DNA of 64,000 nucleotides from the NCBI RefSeq assembly GCF_018143015.1, contig NC_054742.1:13809632-13873631 (forward strand), written 5' to 3'. Both the position numbers and the translations under genes were made by a program. This stretch comes from Lytechinus variegatus. Taxonomy: Eukaryota > Echinodermata > Echinoidea > Temnopleuroida > Toxopneustidae. Under the pieces are notes generated by a model. It saw only the letters and a program-made list of their open reading frames with translations, did not search any database and was not told the DNA's origin. Each line of letters starts with the position of its first letter. Position 1 is the first letter of the stretch. This document shows positions 56,201 through 64,000 of this stretch, piece after piece.

Positions 56201-57000
56201 CATAGGCATATATATATATACCTATATTCAAAGAGTAAATGTGGATGTCTGGTAATAAATGAAAACTATTCACTTTATCAATGAAAAGGCAGTAATGAAA
56301 AGGCAGTAAATGACCAATTTAATGAGAAGAGAGCATGACCTGCTGATCACAAATTAGTCTTAAATGTACCAATCAGCTTAGTGAATCAAGAATGAAAAAA
56401 AAATCCATTTCATTGTTCAAAATAAAATCTGAAATGAAATACATGCACTTCAAAAATTCTTTTTGTCCAATGGATCGCGGGCCTGGCAGACATTGTGCAG
56501 CACCAGATCGTTACAGTAGCTCTATCCCTTGAACCATACAGGGTAGCAGCAACTCTTTTAGCGTCTTTTGGTTTGACACAGCTAGGGTTTGAACTCTTTA
56601 CCTCCCGGTTGTGGGATGGACGCTCTACCAACTGAGCCAACACACCGACAAAAGCAATAGTTTCTAGTGTCTTCCATTTTTAGGAGTAAAACTGTTTAAG
56701 CAAAATCTTGCTTCATATTCTAAGAGGTTAAACTATGAATCAACCAGGTGATATGATATCAATTATTATTAACAGATTGATGACAATCGACGGACCCACA
56801 ACTATGATCCATTCATCTTCACATTCCTGTCAATGTTAGCTGAACAAGGTAAACTTGCACCATTAGTAGAGAAACATACTCTTATCAAGCGTAGACAAGG
56901 CATCTCATTAGGGAGACTTCAGAGGAACCGTAAGCCTGATCGCAGGAGAAGAAAGAATCGCTCCAGAGGTATCCGCAAGAAATCTGGAAAGTACAAGTAA
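38165..57000 (+). CDS. BAP1: BAP1 orthologue, nuclear ubiquitin C-terminal hydrolase (12 exons)
   Basis: Exons: 38165-38204, 48155-48184, 48837-49024, 49243-49362, 50307-50508, 51173-51245, 51898-52018, 52873-53135, 53508-54494, 55052-55235, 55856-55948, 56776-57000. All introns are GT-AG and in phase, giving 841 residues (human BAP1 has 729; the middle is longer here). The UCH domain is at ~1-250 with oxyanion Gln86, catalytic Cys92 in [10 protein letters not shown], His169 in FHFVSYVPI and Asp184 in YELDG. GHNY (353-356) matches the HCF-1-binding motif (NHNY in human). A conserved [15 protein letters not shown] block lies near residue 600, and [13 protein letters not shown] starts the end of the ULD domain that binds ASXL, followed by an Arg/Lys-rich nuclear tail. 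From family knowledge it removes ubiquitin from histone H2A (K119) in the PR-DUB complex. The start has an in-frame TAG at 38144-38146. Confidence 0.95.
38490..38620. repeat. GC-rich foldback in BAP1 intron 1
   Basis: A perfect 12-bp stem GGACCCCGACAC (38538-38549) / GTGTCGGGGTCC (38561-38572) with an 11-nt loop. Outer GCGAAGT / ACTTCGC words suggest a longer decayed inverted repeat. Confidence 0.55.
38781..38917. promoter_or_regulatory. Cluster of housekeeping-promoter motifs in BAP1 intron 1
   Basis: Within 137 bp there are CCAAT (38781-38785), TCGCGAGA (38785-38792), a YY1-like AAACATGGCG on the minus strand (38794-38803), a palindromic NRF1-type TGCGCATGCGCA (38825-38836), TGACGTC (38854-38860) and an ETS core ACTTCCGG (38910-38917). 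These motifs typically sit together in TATA-less promoters. The cluster is ~580 bp downstream of the BAP1 exon 1 donor. Its target is unknown: an alternative BAP1 start, an antisense RNA or an intronic enhancer. Confidence 0.45.
39165..41590 (-). repeat. Right arm of the large inverted duplication (in BAP1 intron 1)
   Basis: Reverse complement of the left arm, ending CATACAACATACAATTCAAA then AACATAACAAGAGAG. The copies of the MITE (40035-40290) and the GACAAGCAAAAAAAGG-type fragment (39640-40010) are in mirrored order, so they were present before the duplication. Confidence 0.85.
40035..40290. mobile_element. MITE TACACTGTTAAA (right-arm copy)
   Basis: Same ends and interior as the copy at 35957-36190, with flanks that mirror it (TTTGAATGATTAGGAAC here, the complement there). 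Confidence 0.75.
41615..41660. repeat. 12-bp inverted repeat GGACTCCGTGAT
   Basis: GGACTCCGTGAT at 41615-41626 and its exact complement at 41649-41660, with a 22-nt AT-rich loop. Confidence 0.7.
41775..42076 (-). repeat. hAT-like CAGGGGTGTACCC fragment
   Basis: On the minus strand it begins CAGGGGTGTACCCAGAATTT and carries TTGACAAGC words shared with 36215-36530. A poly-C run at ~42040-42050 interrupts it. Confidence 0.5.
42150..42480. repeat. Purine-rich low-complexity tract
   Basis: AAAGAAG/AAAGGAA-type sequence with few pyrimidines on the plus strand; open frames here on both strands (up to 146 codons) are compositional artefacts. Confidence 0.8.
42971..43056. repeat. Nested inverted repeats (cruciform-like)
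   Basis: An inner perfect 12-bp stem GCAGCCCGAACA (43003-43014) / TGTTCGGGCTGC (43022-43033) with a 7-nt loop, enclosed by GGTTGATC (42971-42978) / GATCAACC (43049-43056). GC-rich relative to the surroundings. Confidence 0.65.
43540..44645 (-). mobile_element. 5'-truncated LINE fragment (CR1/L2/Jockey-like RT)
   Basis: On the minus strand it starts within reverse transcriptase at a decayed [14 protein letters not shown] block (relatives: AFDTVDHxILL), then [36 protein letters not shown], the catalytic FADDTSITL and LLLNLEKNK, followed by the thumb-like NFLGIKI...SWKPHID region and a C-terminal end with [13 protein letters not shown]. Three separate open frames show it is decayed. No 5' half, endonuclease or ORF1 is present. 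Confidence 0.8.
45017..46553. mobile_element. hAT-like element with GTAATT-rich interior
   Basis: Ends CAGGGTTGGGC and GCCCAACCCTG are inverted, flanked by ATAGACAA (45009-45016) and GTAGGCAA (46554-46561), an 8-bp duplication with two changes, as expected for hAT. The outer interior is GTAATTGTAATTGA repeats on both sides; a foldback element is inserted between them. Confidence 0.7.
45523..46095. mobile_element. Foldback element, AAAGGACAAGT family, nested in the hAT-like element
   Basis: Left end TTAAAGGACAAGTTCAACC, right end GTTCTTGACCTTTAA; arms share TCATCAAAATCGGATTTACA and ACAAAACAGTTATATGCA-type words with the copy at 8019-8602. The left arm has a full TGACGTCA. Confidence 0.75.
46562..48154. 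other. BAP1 intron 1, remaining part
   Basis: No exon or transposon recognised. Contains GC-richer sequence at 46915-46990 with TCGCAGCACACGTGACCC (an E-box CACGTG). The 90-codon frame at 47848-48120 has no homology I recognise and lacks supporting splice sites. Confidence 0.45.
48155..48184 (+). CDS. BAP1: BAP1 exon 2 (30-bp micro-exon)
   Basis: Encodes [10 protein letters not shown] with split codons at both ends (human GLFTLLVEDF). Polypyrimidine tract and CAG acceptor before it, GTAAGC donor after it. Too short to show up as an open frame by itself. Confidence 0.9.
48837..49024 (+). CDS. BAP1: BAP1 exon 3 (UCH domain)
   Basis: Encodes residues 24-86 of the catalytic domain, including [13 protein letters not shown] and [17 protein letters not shown], nearly identical to human BAP1. 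It ends with FFAHQ, where Gln86 is the oxyanion-hole residue. Confidence 0.93.
49243..49362 (+). CDS. BAP1: BAP1 exon 4 (catalytic cysteine)
   Basis: Encodes residues 87-126. [17 protein letters not shown] carries the active-site nucleophile Cys92, equivalent to human Cys91. A ~100-bp tandem array begins right after its donor site. Confidence 0.93.
49385..50265. repeat. 100-bp minisatellite in BAP1 intron 4
   Basis: Nine units marked by TATCAGTCTGTGTGGAGTGT at ~49428, 49533, 49637, 49740, 49840, 49940, 50040, 50140 and 50240. The first spacings are ~103-105 bp, the later ones exactly 100 bp and more alike, suggesting recent local expansion. Each unit has a GTGTGACACTCACAC inverted repeat. 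It fills almost the whole intron. Confidence 0.93.
50307..50508 (+). CDS. BAP1: BAP1 exon 5 (catalytic His and Asp)
   Basis: Encodes residues 127-193. [19 protein letters not shown] holds the catalytic His169 and Asp184, and the [16 protein letters not shown] stretch matches the human active-site crossover region. Confidence 0.93.
51173..51245 (+). CDS. BAP1: BAP1 exon 6
   Basis: Encodes [20 protein letters not shown] and the next residues (human [20 protein letters not shown]), the late part of the UCH domain. Split codons at both ends agree with exons 5 and 7. Confidence 0.92.
51898..52018 (+). CDS. BAP1: BAP1 exon 7
   Basis: Encodes the end of the UCH domain, [20 protein letters not shown] (human HDIRFNLMAVVPDRRIKYE), and then a predicted helix through [15 protein letters not shown]. 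Confidence 0.92.
52873..53135 (+). CDS. BAP1: BAP1 exon 8 (linker with lysine run)
   Basis: Encodes residues 259-345 of a disordered linker. It contains 13 consecutive lysine codons (53053-53091, AAA/AAG mix). I do not recall a lysine run at this place in human BAP1; it may act as an extra nuclear signal or be a coding microsatellite. Acceptor and donor phases fit exons 7 and 9. Confidence 0.88.
53508..54494 (+). CDS. BAP1: BAP1 exon 9 (large acidic middle region)
   Basis: Encodes ~329 residues. It starts [14 protein letters not shown], with the HCF-1-binding-like GHNY, continues as a Ser/Glu/Asp-rich acidic stretch and a charged [13 protein letters not shown]-type region, and ends with the conserved [15 protein letters not shown] and [13 protein letters not shown] segments. 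The acidic expansion accounts for much of the extra length over human BAP1. Confidence 0.92.
54755..54961. mobile_element. Short inverted-repeat element CAGAGCTGCCAA in BAP1 intron 9
   Basis: Ends CAGAGCTGCCAA / TTGGCAGCTCTG, flanked by AAATTT on both sides. The interior repeats AATACTGATTTC several times. hAT-like ends; non-autonomous. Confidence 0.7.
55052..55235 (+). CDS. BAP1: BAP1 exon 10
   Basis: Encodes residues 675-736, [18 protein letters not shown] onward, a basic and poorly conserved region before the ULD domain. It ends in phase 0 at GGG|GTAAT. Confidence 0.88.
55856..55948 (+). CDS. BAP1: BAP1 exon 11 (ULD domain start)
   Basis: Encodes [20 protein letters not shown] and the rest of a charged helix (human [20 protein letters not shown]), the first helix of the UCH37-like domain that contacts ASXL DEUBAD. 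Confidence 0.92.
56400..56648 (-). mobile_element. tRNA-derived SINE in BAP1 intron 11
   Basis: On the minus strand TGGCTCAGTTGGTAGAGCG is a strong A box and AGAGTTCAAACCC a B box at tRNA spacing; the body follows (ACCAAAAGACGC, GTTGCTGCTACCCTG). The tRNA part lacks a clean acceptor stem, so it is a SINE rather than a tRNA gene. Confidence 0.8.
56776..57000 (+). CDS. BAP1: BAP1 exon 12 (ULD end, basic tail, stop)
   Basis: Encodes [20 protein letters not shown] onward (human [20 protein letters not shown]), then [20 protein letters not shown] and a basic tail ending GKYK, followed by TAA at 56998-57000. The Arg/Lys tail corresponds to the human nuclear-localisation and DNA-binding C-terminus. 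Confidence 0.94.
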   Translation: MDDNRRTHNYDPFIFTFLSMLAEQGKLAPLVEKHTLIKRRQGISLGRLQRNRKPDRRRRKNRSRGIRKKSGKYK

Positions 57001-57369
57001 TTTCATTGGAAAATCATCATTGTAAAGCATTTGAGTGTTATTATCTTGCTAGTATAAAATGTTTTGATCATGTAACTTTAATCAAATATTATACCAGTCA
57101 ACATTTGTCAAGGTCATTAAGAGTTTGGTATAGTTGTTAAATATTCATGTTGCATGGTTAGGCACGGACATTACAAATTCTTGCCAGATGTTGTGTCTGG
57201 CTATTTTGATATCGGTTCTTTATTCAAGAATCTGCAAATACATGTATACATGATTCAATGAGATTACCTTAAAAATTTACATAGATGAATGTGACACCTA
57301 TTGGCTTGTGTGGTTTTTTTTTTTTTCTACACCCACTCATAGCTGAATGCATTTTTACTTAAATTCTGT

Positions 57370-57448
57370 AATAAACTCATCAGTAATCGAAACCCATGCC
57401 AATGCCAGATTTAAGTAAATTATTTAGCATGTTCATGTGAACAATAAA
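57370..57448 (+). terminator. Candidate BAP1 poly(A) signals
   Basis: Two AATAAA hexamers, at 57370-57375 and 57443-57448, lie 370-450 bases after the BAP1 stop codon. Either would give a 3' UTR of ordinary size. Confidence 0.4.
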
Positions 57449-57449
57449 A

Positions 57450-58940
57450 TGACTGAAAATGAGGTCTACAGTGTATGCTGAAAAGAGGATAAATCAATAA
57501 GATGTAAATACTTTTTCAAAGCATTTTCATGAAATTTTTCTGGAAGGAGATGAATGAATTTTCACACTTATTTTATTTATTTAAAAAAAAACAACCTGAA
57601 ATGAAAATAGACTGACAACCTATTCATTATACTGTGTTTCTATAATATTGGTATTTGATATATGATTTTGGTTTCACATTTTCTGTAAGTTAATTTTTGA
57701 ATGGAAAAAAATATTAAATCTTTAAATGAATCTGTAACATTAAAAGCTTGCAGCAGTTTTTAATGACCTGTTTTCTTTAAAAAATCATACTACTTTTGAA
57801 ACCATATTCTCTAAGCCCAGGTAGGCCTACATGGTTCTGAAGTTGTGCAATATTTTGTAAGTGCAGGTCACTCCCATGACTGCTCAACAACATGATTTCA
57901 TTTATGTATCCAATGCTAATTCTGTTTCCTTGCCAAAATTCAGGAGAGTATCATTACTTTACTTTTCTTATAAAAAAATATCTGGTATCTTGCTTTTTAT
58001 GAATGGAATAGTGGGACTGACAATGAAAATTTAAAGTAAAATAAAAAGGAATACATTAGAAATACTTATGCCAGCATTTCTATGCTCATTTGATAAGAAT
58101 TGTAACACAAGTGTTTAGACCAGATATTCAAATCTGAAACATTTTCTCTTTCTTAATGTCATAATCCAAGGACATGAAAAGGCAATGCCATTTTATCAGC
58201 TTGGAAACTTGATACACATTTTATACAAGCTTTATAAGAAAATAATAACTGTGAATAGTTTTTCAAAATTAGAGGGGGAAAATTCATTTATTCAATAATG
58301 TAAATTTATTGACTATAAATGAACTTTGACCTTGACTAGGGAACACATTATTCAATATCATCTGTGATATCCAATAACCATATCATTCTTCATTTAATTG
58401 AATACTTTGGAAATGGTTAACAAACATAGTTTTATCAGGTAATTGATCTTAAAAGATTTATCTTGACCGAGTGACCCAACAATTTACTCATATAATTGAT
58501 TATACCAAGGAGATATCTCCTTGATTATACCAGATAACCAATGTATTATAGTTTAACTGCATATGATCTACAGATTTCAAAATCAGCATGAAAATAGCCT
58601 TTGGTTATGTATTTTTAAGTTGATACCAGTTTACCCCCAAATGACTCTAGACCTTAGCCTAGTGACCTAAATTGCCCTCATCCTTTTGCTAATACTTGGT
58701 AATCATTATACAGTATTTAAGTCTTGTCATGGGAAACTTTCAAAATGATCATATTGATTAATCCAAATCTTAATGGTTGATTTTTTGTATTTATATTGAT
58801 GCCAACACATGGTCAAAGTTCCCTTACCCTGTTGACCTTCAACCTTGAAAATGTGACCTAAACCTCAAGCCAAATGATCAATGATACTTTGTCACCCTTA
58901 TGTCCAAGTTTAATGAAATAAGCCTTAATAATTTTGAAAT
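57450..58940. other. AT-rich intergenic DNA with decayed TGACC repeats
   Basis: No gene recognised. AACTTTGACCTTGACTAG (58322), CACATGGTCAAAGTTCCC and CTTATGTCCAAGTTTAATG (58805-58920) look like old copies of the repeat at 3440-4180. Confidence 0.5.
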
Positions 58941-58944
58941 GGCA

Positions 58945-59108
58945 TTTCATAAAGCTGTTCGTAAAGTTACGAACGACTTTACACACGACTGGAACATGTT
59001 TTTGGGTCATAACTCAATCACATAGGGATGACACATAGCACAAGAAAGGATCACCAGTCATGCGTAAAGTCATTTGTATCTTAAGAACAGCTTTATGAAA
59101 CACCCCCC
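58945..59108. mobile_element. MITE with GGGGGTGTTTCATAAAGCTG end
   Basis: Arms GCATTTCATAAAGCTGTTCG (left) and GAACAGCTTTATGAAACACC (right) with mirrored GTCGTTCGTAA-like and ACTTTACGCA-like words inside. The end resembles that of the MITE at 22989-23203. Confidence 0.65.
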
Positions 59109-59597
59109 TGGAATATCAAGAATGTAAGAGCAGTCATTTAAGTCCTGTTGGCTATGTTGAAACATCAGACAAGGGTATGAGATAAATCTAACTGTGAACA
59201 TTGTCAGCTGTGAATAAAATTATGCACACATGTACAGTATCATTCATCTGATTCCCTTTTTATTCTGAATTTCATTGCTATATATAGCCATTCTTTCAAT
59301 CATTTTTTTCAGTCTCAATGTTTCTTTCATTTTCTTCTTCCTGTACTATGGGTATTTTTTTTTAACTCTTATTGATTTTTTTTTTCTTTAAAAAATAAAA
59401 ATAGTCATCAAACCAAACTACAACTTTAATTATTGATATTTTCATGGAATAAAAATAAAATAATATTGGTAAACAAATTAAGATTGAAAAAAAAAATCCT
59501 TTAGTTGGAAAATACATGAACATATGCCAATAATATCAATATACATATAGATATATATTAAAAAAAAGTACGTTTTGATAAGGTAATATATTTAGTT

Positions 59598-59735
59598 CAA
59601 ACTAAGTTCATTCAAATAAAATTCGAAATTTTACAACACAAGTCCTCTTCAGGGAAACATAAACGAGCAACCAACAAATGTTTCCCTGAAGAAGACCTTA
59701 CGTCAAAAATTCAGATTTCATTTGAATTAGGTTTC
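59598..59735. mobile_element. Foldback MITE
   Basis: Inner stem TCTTCAGGGAAACAT / ATGTTTCCCTGAAGA around a short loop, with outer TTCAAATAAAAT / ATTTCATTTGAA arms. About 140 bp in all. Confidence 0.65.
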
Positions 59736-59739
59736 TCTT

Positions 59740-60925
59740 GTTGCTTTTCACAGATAATATTTCTCTTCAATCACATTTTTGAGCAACCTCACACAATTTA
59801 CTCACCACATTACTACTCAAACATCCATGTAGAATTTAAAGGATATATTTATTATAAACAAAGGATAATGATTTTATACAAATCTCATGATCGACTTCAC
59901 AATAAATTGATCTTTTCATCTTTTGATGATTCTTTCATAAATAATTTATCAATATAATTACTTGTAACATGCACTTCAAATACAAACAAACAGAACTATA
60001 CATGAACATAGTAAAGATATGTTTTTTTAAAAAGTCAAGGTATACTGGAGCACATTTTGGAATGTTGATATAAATTTTGTTTTATTTGAATGGCTAACTT
60101 GGCAACACAAACTACAATTATATATCAAGTCAGGGATATGTTAGATATAGCAACATACTTTTATCATACATCTGATCATGAATTTATATACAAAGACATA
60201 TTAGCTTATTTAAACTGTCAAGATGATTACCTGAATATTGGTGATATTCATCTACAGAAACAAAATAAAGTCTGAACTCTAAAAGAAAATATATGATTGT
60301 ATTAGAACTGGGGGAATTTAGTTATAAACGACTACAGACACACTGTGAATCGAGGGAGGGAGATTTTCAGTGTAATTCATTTAACTGTATTTGATCTGAT
60401 AAACTGTATTCAGAGTGCATTTAAAGAAATTTGCAATGAATCACAGTCCTAAAGTCGACTATGGTTTGAACTTTTAATTGCAATTTAAAGAGCAGCAAAT
60501 TTGAATTACTATTGACAAAGTACAAAGACAGATAATAACATGAATGTCCAATCTTTGGAAGCAGCATATAGAATGCATAGAGTTGAGAATAATCATTTTA
60601 AGAATTTTCCTCCATAGAAGAATAATTGCATCTGTACATAATTATTTACAATGTAATTTTGGTAAAACAGTTACCTACATGATAAAATTTTACAAACAGG
60701 TTTTATGATACATCATACTGATATACAGATGAAGAAGACAACTATACTACATCAATTATATACAATAAAAATAGAAATGTACAATAACATTCATTCACAT
60801 AATCCAAAACAACCCTATTGCATGAAGTACACTAATTATTGTGATTACGTTTTGCTGTAGAATATAAAATTGACATCAAAATAGAAGAAAATGTTTTAGC
60901 AGAAAACAATCTTGATGTTGCGTAT
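59740..60925. other. No gene recognised
   Basis: AT-rich sequence without exons, RNA genes or clear repeats. The 61-codon frame at 60090-60275 has no recognisable features. Confidence 0.5.
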
Positions 60926-60929
60926 ATCC

Positions 60930-61473
60930 TTAACCCTAAAACAGCCCGGGAGTCGGTCAATCCCCCTCCCTCAACATCTTTGACCATTCCAGGGTGCAAA
61001 ACTTTTTGACTGCGCCACTCTGAACCCTTAAAGTCTCATACATCTGTCAAGAACAAATTTGCGTCACTTGGGTACCTGGTTCCTTGGAAATTATGCAACA
61101 TTACCAAAGGAATGAAGGAAAATAGAAGGTACAAAGGAAATAAAATATAGGAAATTGATTTTCAAACCAAAGATTTTTGCAAAACAATTGTTTGGAATAC
61201 TGGAGAAATATTTACTTCAATAAATTGCATTTACAGTGTATTGAATTTATTCAGTGAAGTGGAGCAACAAGTACATGTATATTTTATGCACAGATAAGTA
61301 TATAATATAAAACAAAATCCAATTATTTTGGAAAAAAATCAACATAAATATCACATACTACCATCATGCAAATTTTTGTAGCATTCACCCAATTGGTGGC
61401 TGAGATCTCAGGGAGGGAGGATGGGGGTTGAATCACAGAACAGCACAAAAAGGCCAGAGATGGAAAGGGTTGA
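60930..61473. mobile_element. Second, older copy of the TTAA-flanked element
   Basis: It begins TTAACCCTAAAACAGCCCGG, shares blocks such as TTGACTGCGCCACTC and GGGTACCTGGTTCC with the copy at 11603 (TTGACCGCGCCGCTC, GGGTACGTGGTTCC), and ends AGATGGAAAGGGTTGA. It is uninterrupted and more diverged, which shows what the interrupted copy looks like without the insertion. Confidence 0.7.
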
Positions 61474-61474
61474 G

Positions 61475-63400
61475 ATCCTCAACATAAACTTCAATTTGAA
61501 TCTAATTTTCAGCTATATTTCTGGTTTAATGATTTCAACATTTGAATGAAAGTATGCAAAATGTAATGATGTAAACTGAACTGACCTGAATACTATAAGT
61601 TACTCTGACAATTTGTTCGTAGAATTCACATCACATTCTTTCTGCATCAATGAGAATAATTATTTATACATACATGATTTTTTTCACAATACATATACAT
61701 AAAAATAAGTTAACAGAAAAAATAAAGATATTTATTTCTAAAGTTTATTTAAAAGTAAATATATTTACATGTATAAAACTAATCATCCAACTGCAAATCT
61801 GTTTAAAGAATTCATTGTGAGTTGCCTTTATTCATTCTAACTTTTAATGCAAAGATTAAAATAAGTTTGCAGAAAACATGAAATATGATTGTATAGAGCA
61901 ATGTATAATTTATTGAAATGAATTATATGCCTAGAAATTATGCAGCATTCTACATTATCTATATAGAGCATTTTAGCATTGCTTAAAAAATGCATATTTT
62001 GGTGTGCATCAATTGCCATGTAGTATCAGAGCGTACCCCTAAAAAGTACCGAAATCTGACAAATATCCCATAGGCTCCTGTACAAAATTTGTTATTGAAT
62101 AGGAGATTGTAACAGTATAGTGCACATGCACGACTGCCACATTTACTTGCAATATAATTTAAATTTTGTAACTCAGTTGCTTTTTCTTTTCAAGATATAC
62201 AGACAAGCTTAACACAGATAAACTGTGTCTTGTTTGAACATCATTCTGGATATATTTCATCAGTCATTGGACGGACTATATAAATGATATCCCTAAAGAC
62301 ACAATAATATTGCATAGCATTCTCTGTACATGTCAAAATCTACATTAAACTCTCAAATGATACTTGCTACTTTCAGTCTTAAAAAATGCAGAAACAATGC
62401 TTTCAGAAGTACATCTCGTAGTAAACTATGTAACTATGATCCTACTTCTGTAAATTAATCACTGTTTAACTTCTATATGAAAATAAAGAATATGATTGCC
62501 TATGTTACATGTGAATGAGCATCGTAGCCAAAATTTTTACTTTTCAATGGTCACAGGTGGTATTTCTTGTACTGAAATATCAGAAAATAGCTTTTATTGC
62601 TTAATCTACAAAGTGTGCTCACTAAAAATACATAACTATACCTTTTACTCTCAAACATGTGATAAATCATTTGGATGAAAAAATGTCAACCATTTTTTCA
62701 ATAGACTTCATTGCTTTCATGAACAATAAAAATATTTCAAGGTGTACATGCACACAATTTGAGAATTTGTCAAAAACTTTATCATAGATCCTCCAAATAA
62801 TCCTATTTCTTATATAAGTGACAAATTCACCTGTCTGGTGCTCATTTCTGAATATCTCAGCTGATTGGGCCAAACGAGCAAAGAATTTTACACTTGACTG
62901 AACATACTAATCAATTATATCATATGAGCCATATGATCAACAGCTACATGTAAGCTTTCAAAGGCAAAGACCTCGTTTTCACACAAAATGGGTTCCTGGC
63001 TCATTGTTCTAGTCAAAACTTTTTTCTCTTTCAAAGTTATGGTATTTTGTAAAATGAGGGTATTGCTTTGTTGATGAGTTTTGAAGAAAAGTTGTCTGAG
63101 AACTACTACATTCTTTGGATCTGGCTGTTAAGTTGACAGAACCTGGACAAACCTCAGTTGTTCTAGTTATCAGGTTGGTTAAATTGGCAACATCCTAGTT
63201 CATCTAGTTTAAGTTAGCATAACCACTTCCCTTTTGAACTAGTTATCAAGCTGACAGAGCATAGCCACGCCTCTGTTAATCCAATGGTTTGGAGTATGAG
63301 ATGATGGGAGCTGTATCTCCAGAACAAAGTTAGTAGAGTGCCCAGTAGTAGACAGCGTTCCTCGTCGGACACTTGTTTTGTAAACTATAATAAAGAGAAA
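61475..63400. other. No gene recognised
   Basis: AT-rich sequence. Short open frames occur on both strands but lack splice context or recognisable motifs. It could hold untranslated exons of a gene beyond the window; nothing here shows it. Confidence 0.5.
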
Positions 63401-63405
63401 AGGAA

Positions 63406-63690
63406 ATAATAATAATAGGCATTTATATAGCGCCATCTATCTAGAAATATTCTACTCCAAGGCGCGTTGTTATTATCATTACTCCGGCTTTAGCTCGAGC
63501 TGCCTTTCAGCGCTCATGCATTCAAGGAATTAATCCTGCCGGGTACCCATTCACCTCACCTGGGTCGAGTGCAGCACAATGTGGATAAATTTCTTGCTGA
63601 ATGAAATTACGCCATGGCTGGGACTTGAACCCACGACCCTCTGTTTCAAAGTCCGAAGACTTATCCACTGGGCCACAACGCTCCACAACA
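63406..63690 (-). mobile_element. tRNA-derived SINE with conserved central domain
   Basis: On the minus strand the head has GTTGTGGCCCAGTGGATAAG (A box) and GTGGGTTCAAGTCCC (B box); the body contains GATAAATTTCTT-complement and ACCCGGCAGGATTAATTCC words; the tail ends GGCGCTATATAAATGCC followed by (TAT)n. This composite is widespread in marine deuterostomes as I recall it; I cannot assign the exact family. Confidence 0.85.
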
Positions 63691-64000
63691 TACTTTAATA
63701 TTTATTAAACAATGTATGTATATATTGGTTTAGAATTTCCCCCTTTTCAAAAACAATTCAGAAACTACAATGTAAATAAAAGATCTGGAAATGAGTCACA
63801 TAGGAGTTAGTTAATTTCTAAATGAAGAGATATACAGATTCCATATAAAAGCAAGGTAAAGTATCTAGATCTTACCTGGACATGAATAGGACTGGGTATT
63901 CTTAACATTTGACTTCTCGATAGGTTTAATCCATATCTAATGAATACGAATTAAGGAAATGTTACAAACATATTAACACTTTACACTAGCTGCAGTAGCA

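Noticed and set aside
56400-56648. A genuine tRNA gene on the minus strand
   Set aside because: A and B boxes are good, but the acceptor stem does not close and a SINE body follows.

Overview
The window looks like nuclear DNA of a marine invertebrate deuterostome, most likely an echinoderm such as a sea urchin. The reasons are AT-rich sequence, small exons split by long GT-AG introns, many short inverted-repeat transposons, tRNA-derived SINEs, TGACCT-rich tandem repeats, and a Gmr1-like LTR element of a type known from deuterostomes. The species is an inference; nothing here names it.

Two host genes can be read exon by exon and lie head to head. On the minus strand (31301 down to 6188) an 8-exon gene encodes a predicted 591-residue protein: leucine-rich repeats joined to an ADP-ribosylglycohydrolase (ARH/DraG) fold whose metal-binding acidic residues are mostly replaced, so it looks like a pseudoenzyme. 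On the plus strand (38165 to 57000) a 12-exon gene encodes an 841-residue orthologue of BAP1, the nuclear deubiquitinase of the PR-DUB complex, with catalytic Cys/His/Asp, an HCF-1-binding-like motif and the C-terminal ULD and basic tail.

Region by region: 1-6187 is gene-free DNA with a MITE and a tandem repeat. 6188-31301 is the LRR-ARH gene; its introns hold foldback elements, tandem repeats and, in the 13-kb intron 6, a young near-whole Gmr1-like LTR element (12216-19029) inserted into an older TTAA-flanked element. 31302-38164 is the shared upstream region, with a ~157-bp tandem array, the left arm of a large inverted duplication and a 94-bp hairpin. 38165-57000 is BAP1; its 10-kb intron 1 holds a cluster of promoter-like motifs, the right arm of the inverted duplication, a LINE fragment and a hAT-like element with a foldback nested inside. 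57001-64000 is gene-free apart from repeats and a SINE.

The best leads are: the LRR-ARH fusion with a degraded active site; the inverted duplication that brackets BAP1's first exon; the promoter-like cluster inside BAP1 intron 1; heat-shock-element clusters beside the TATA box in the LTRs; and TGACCT (nuclear-receptor half-site) arrays around both genes.
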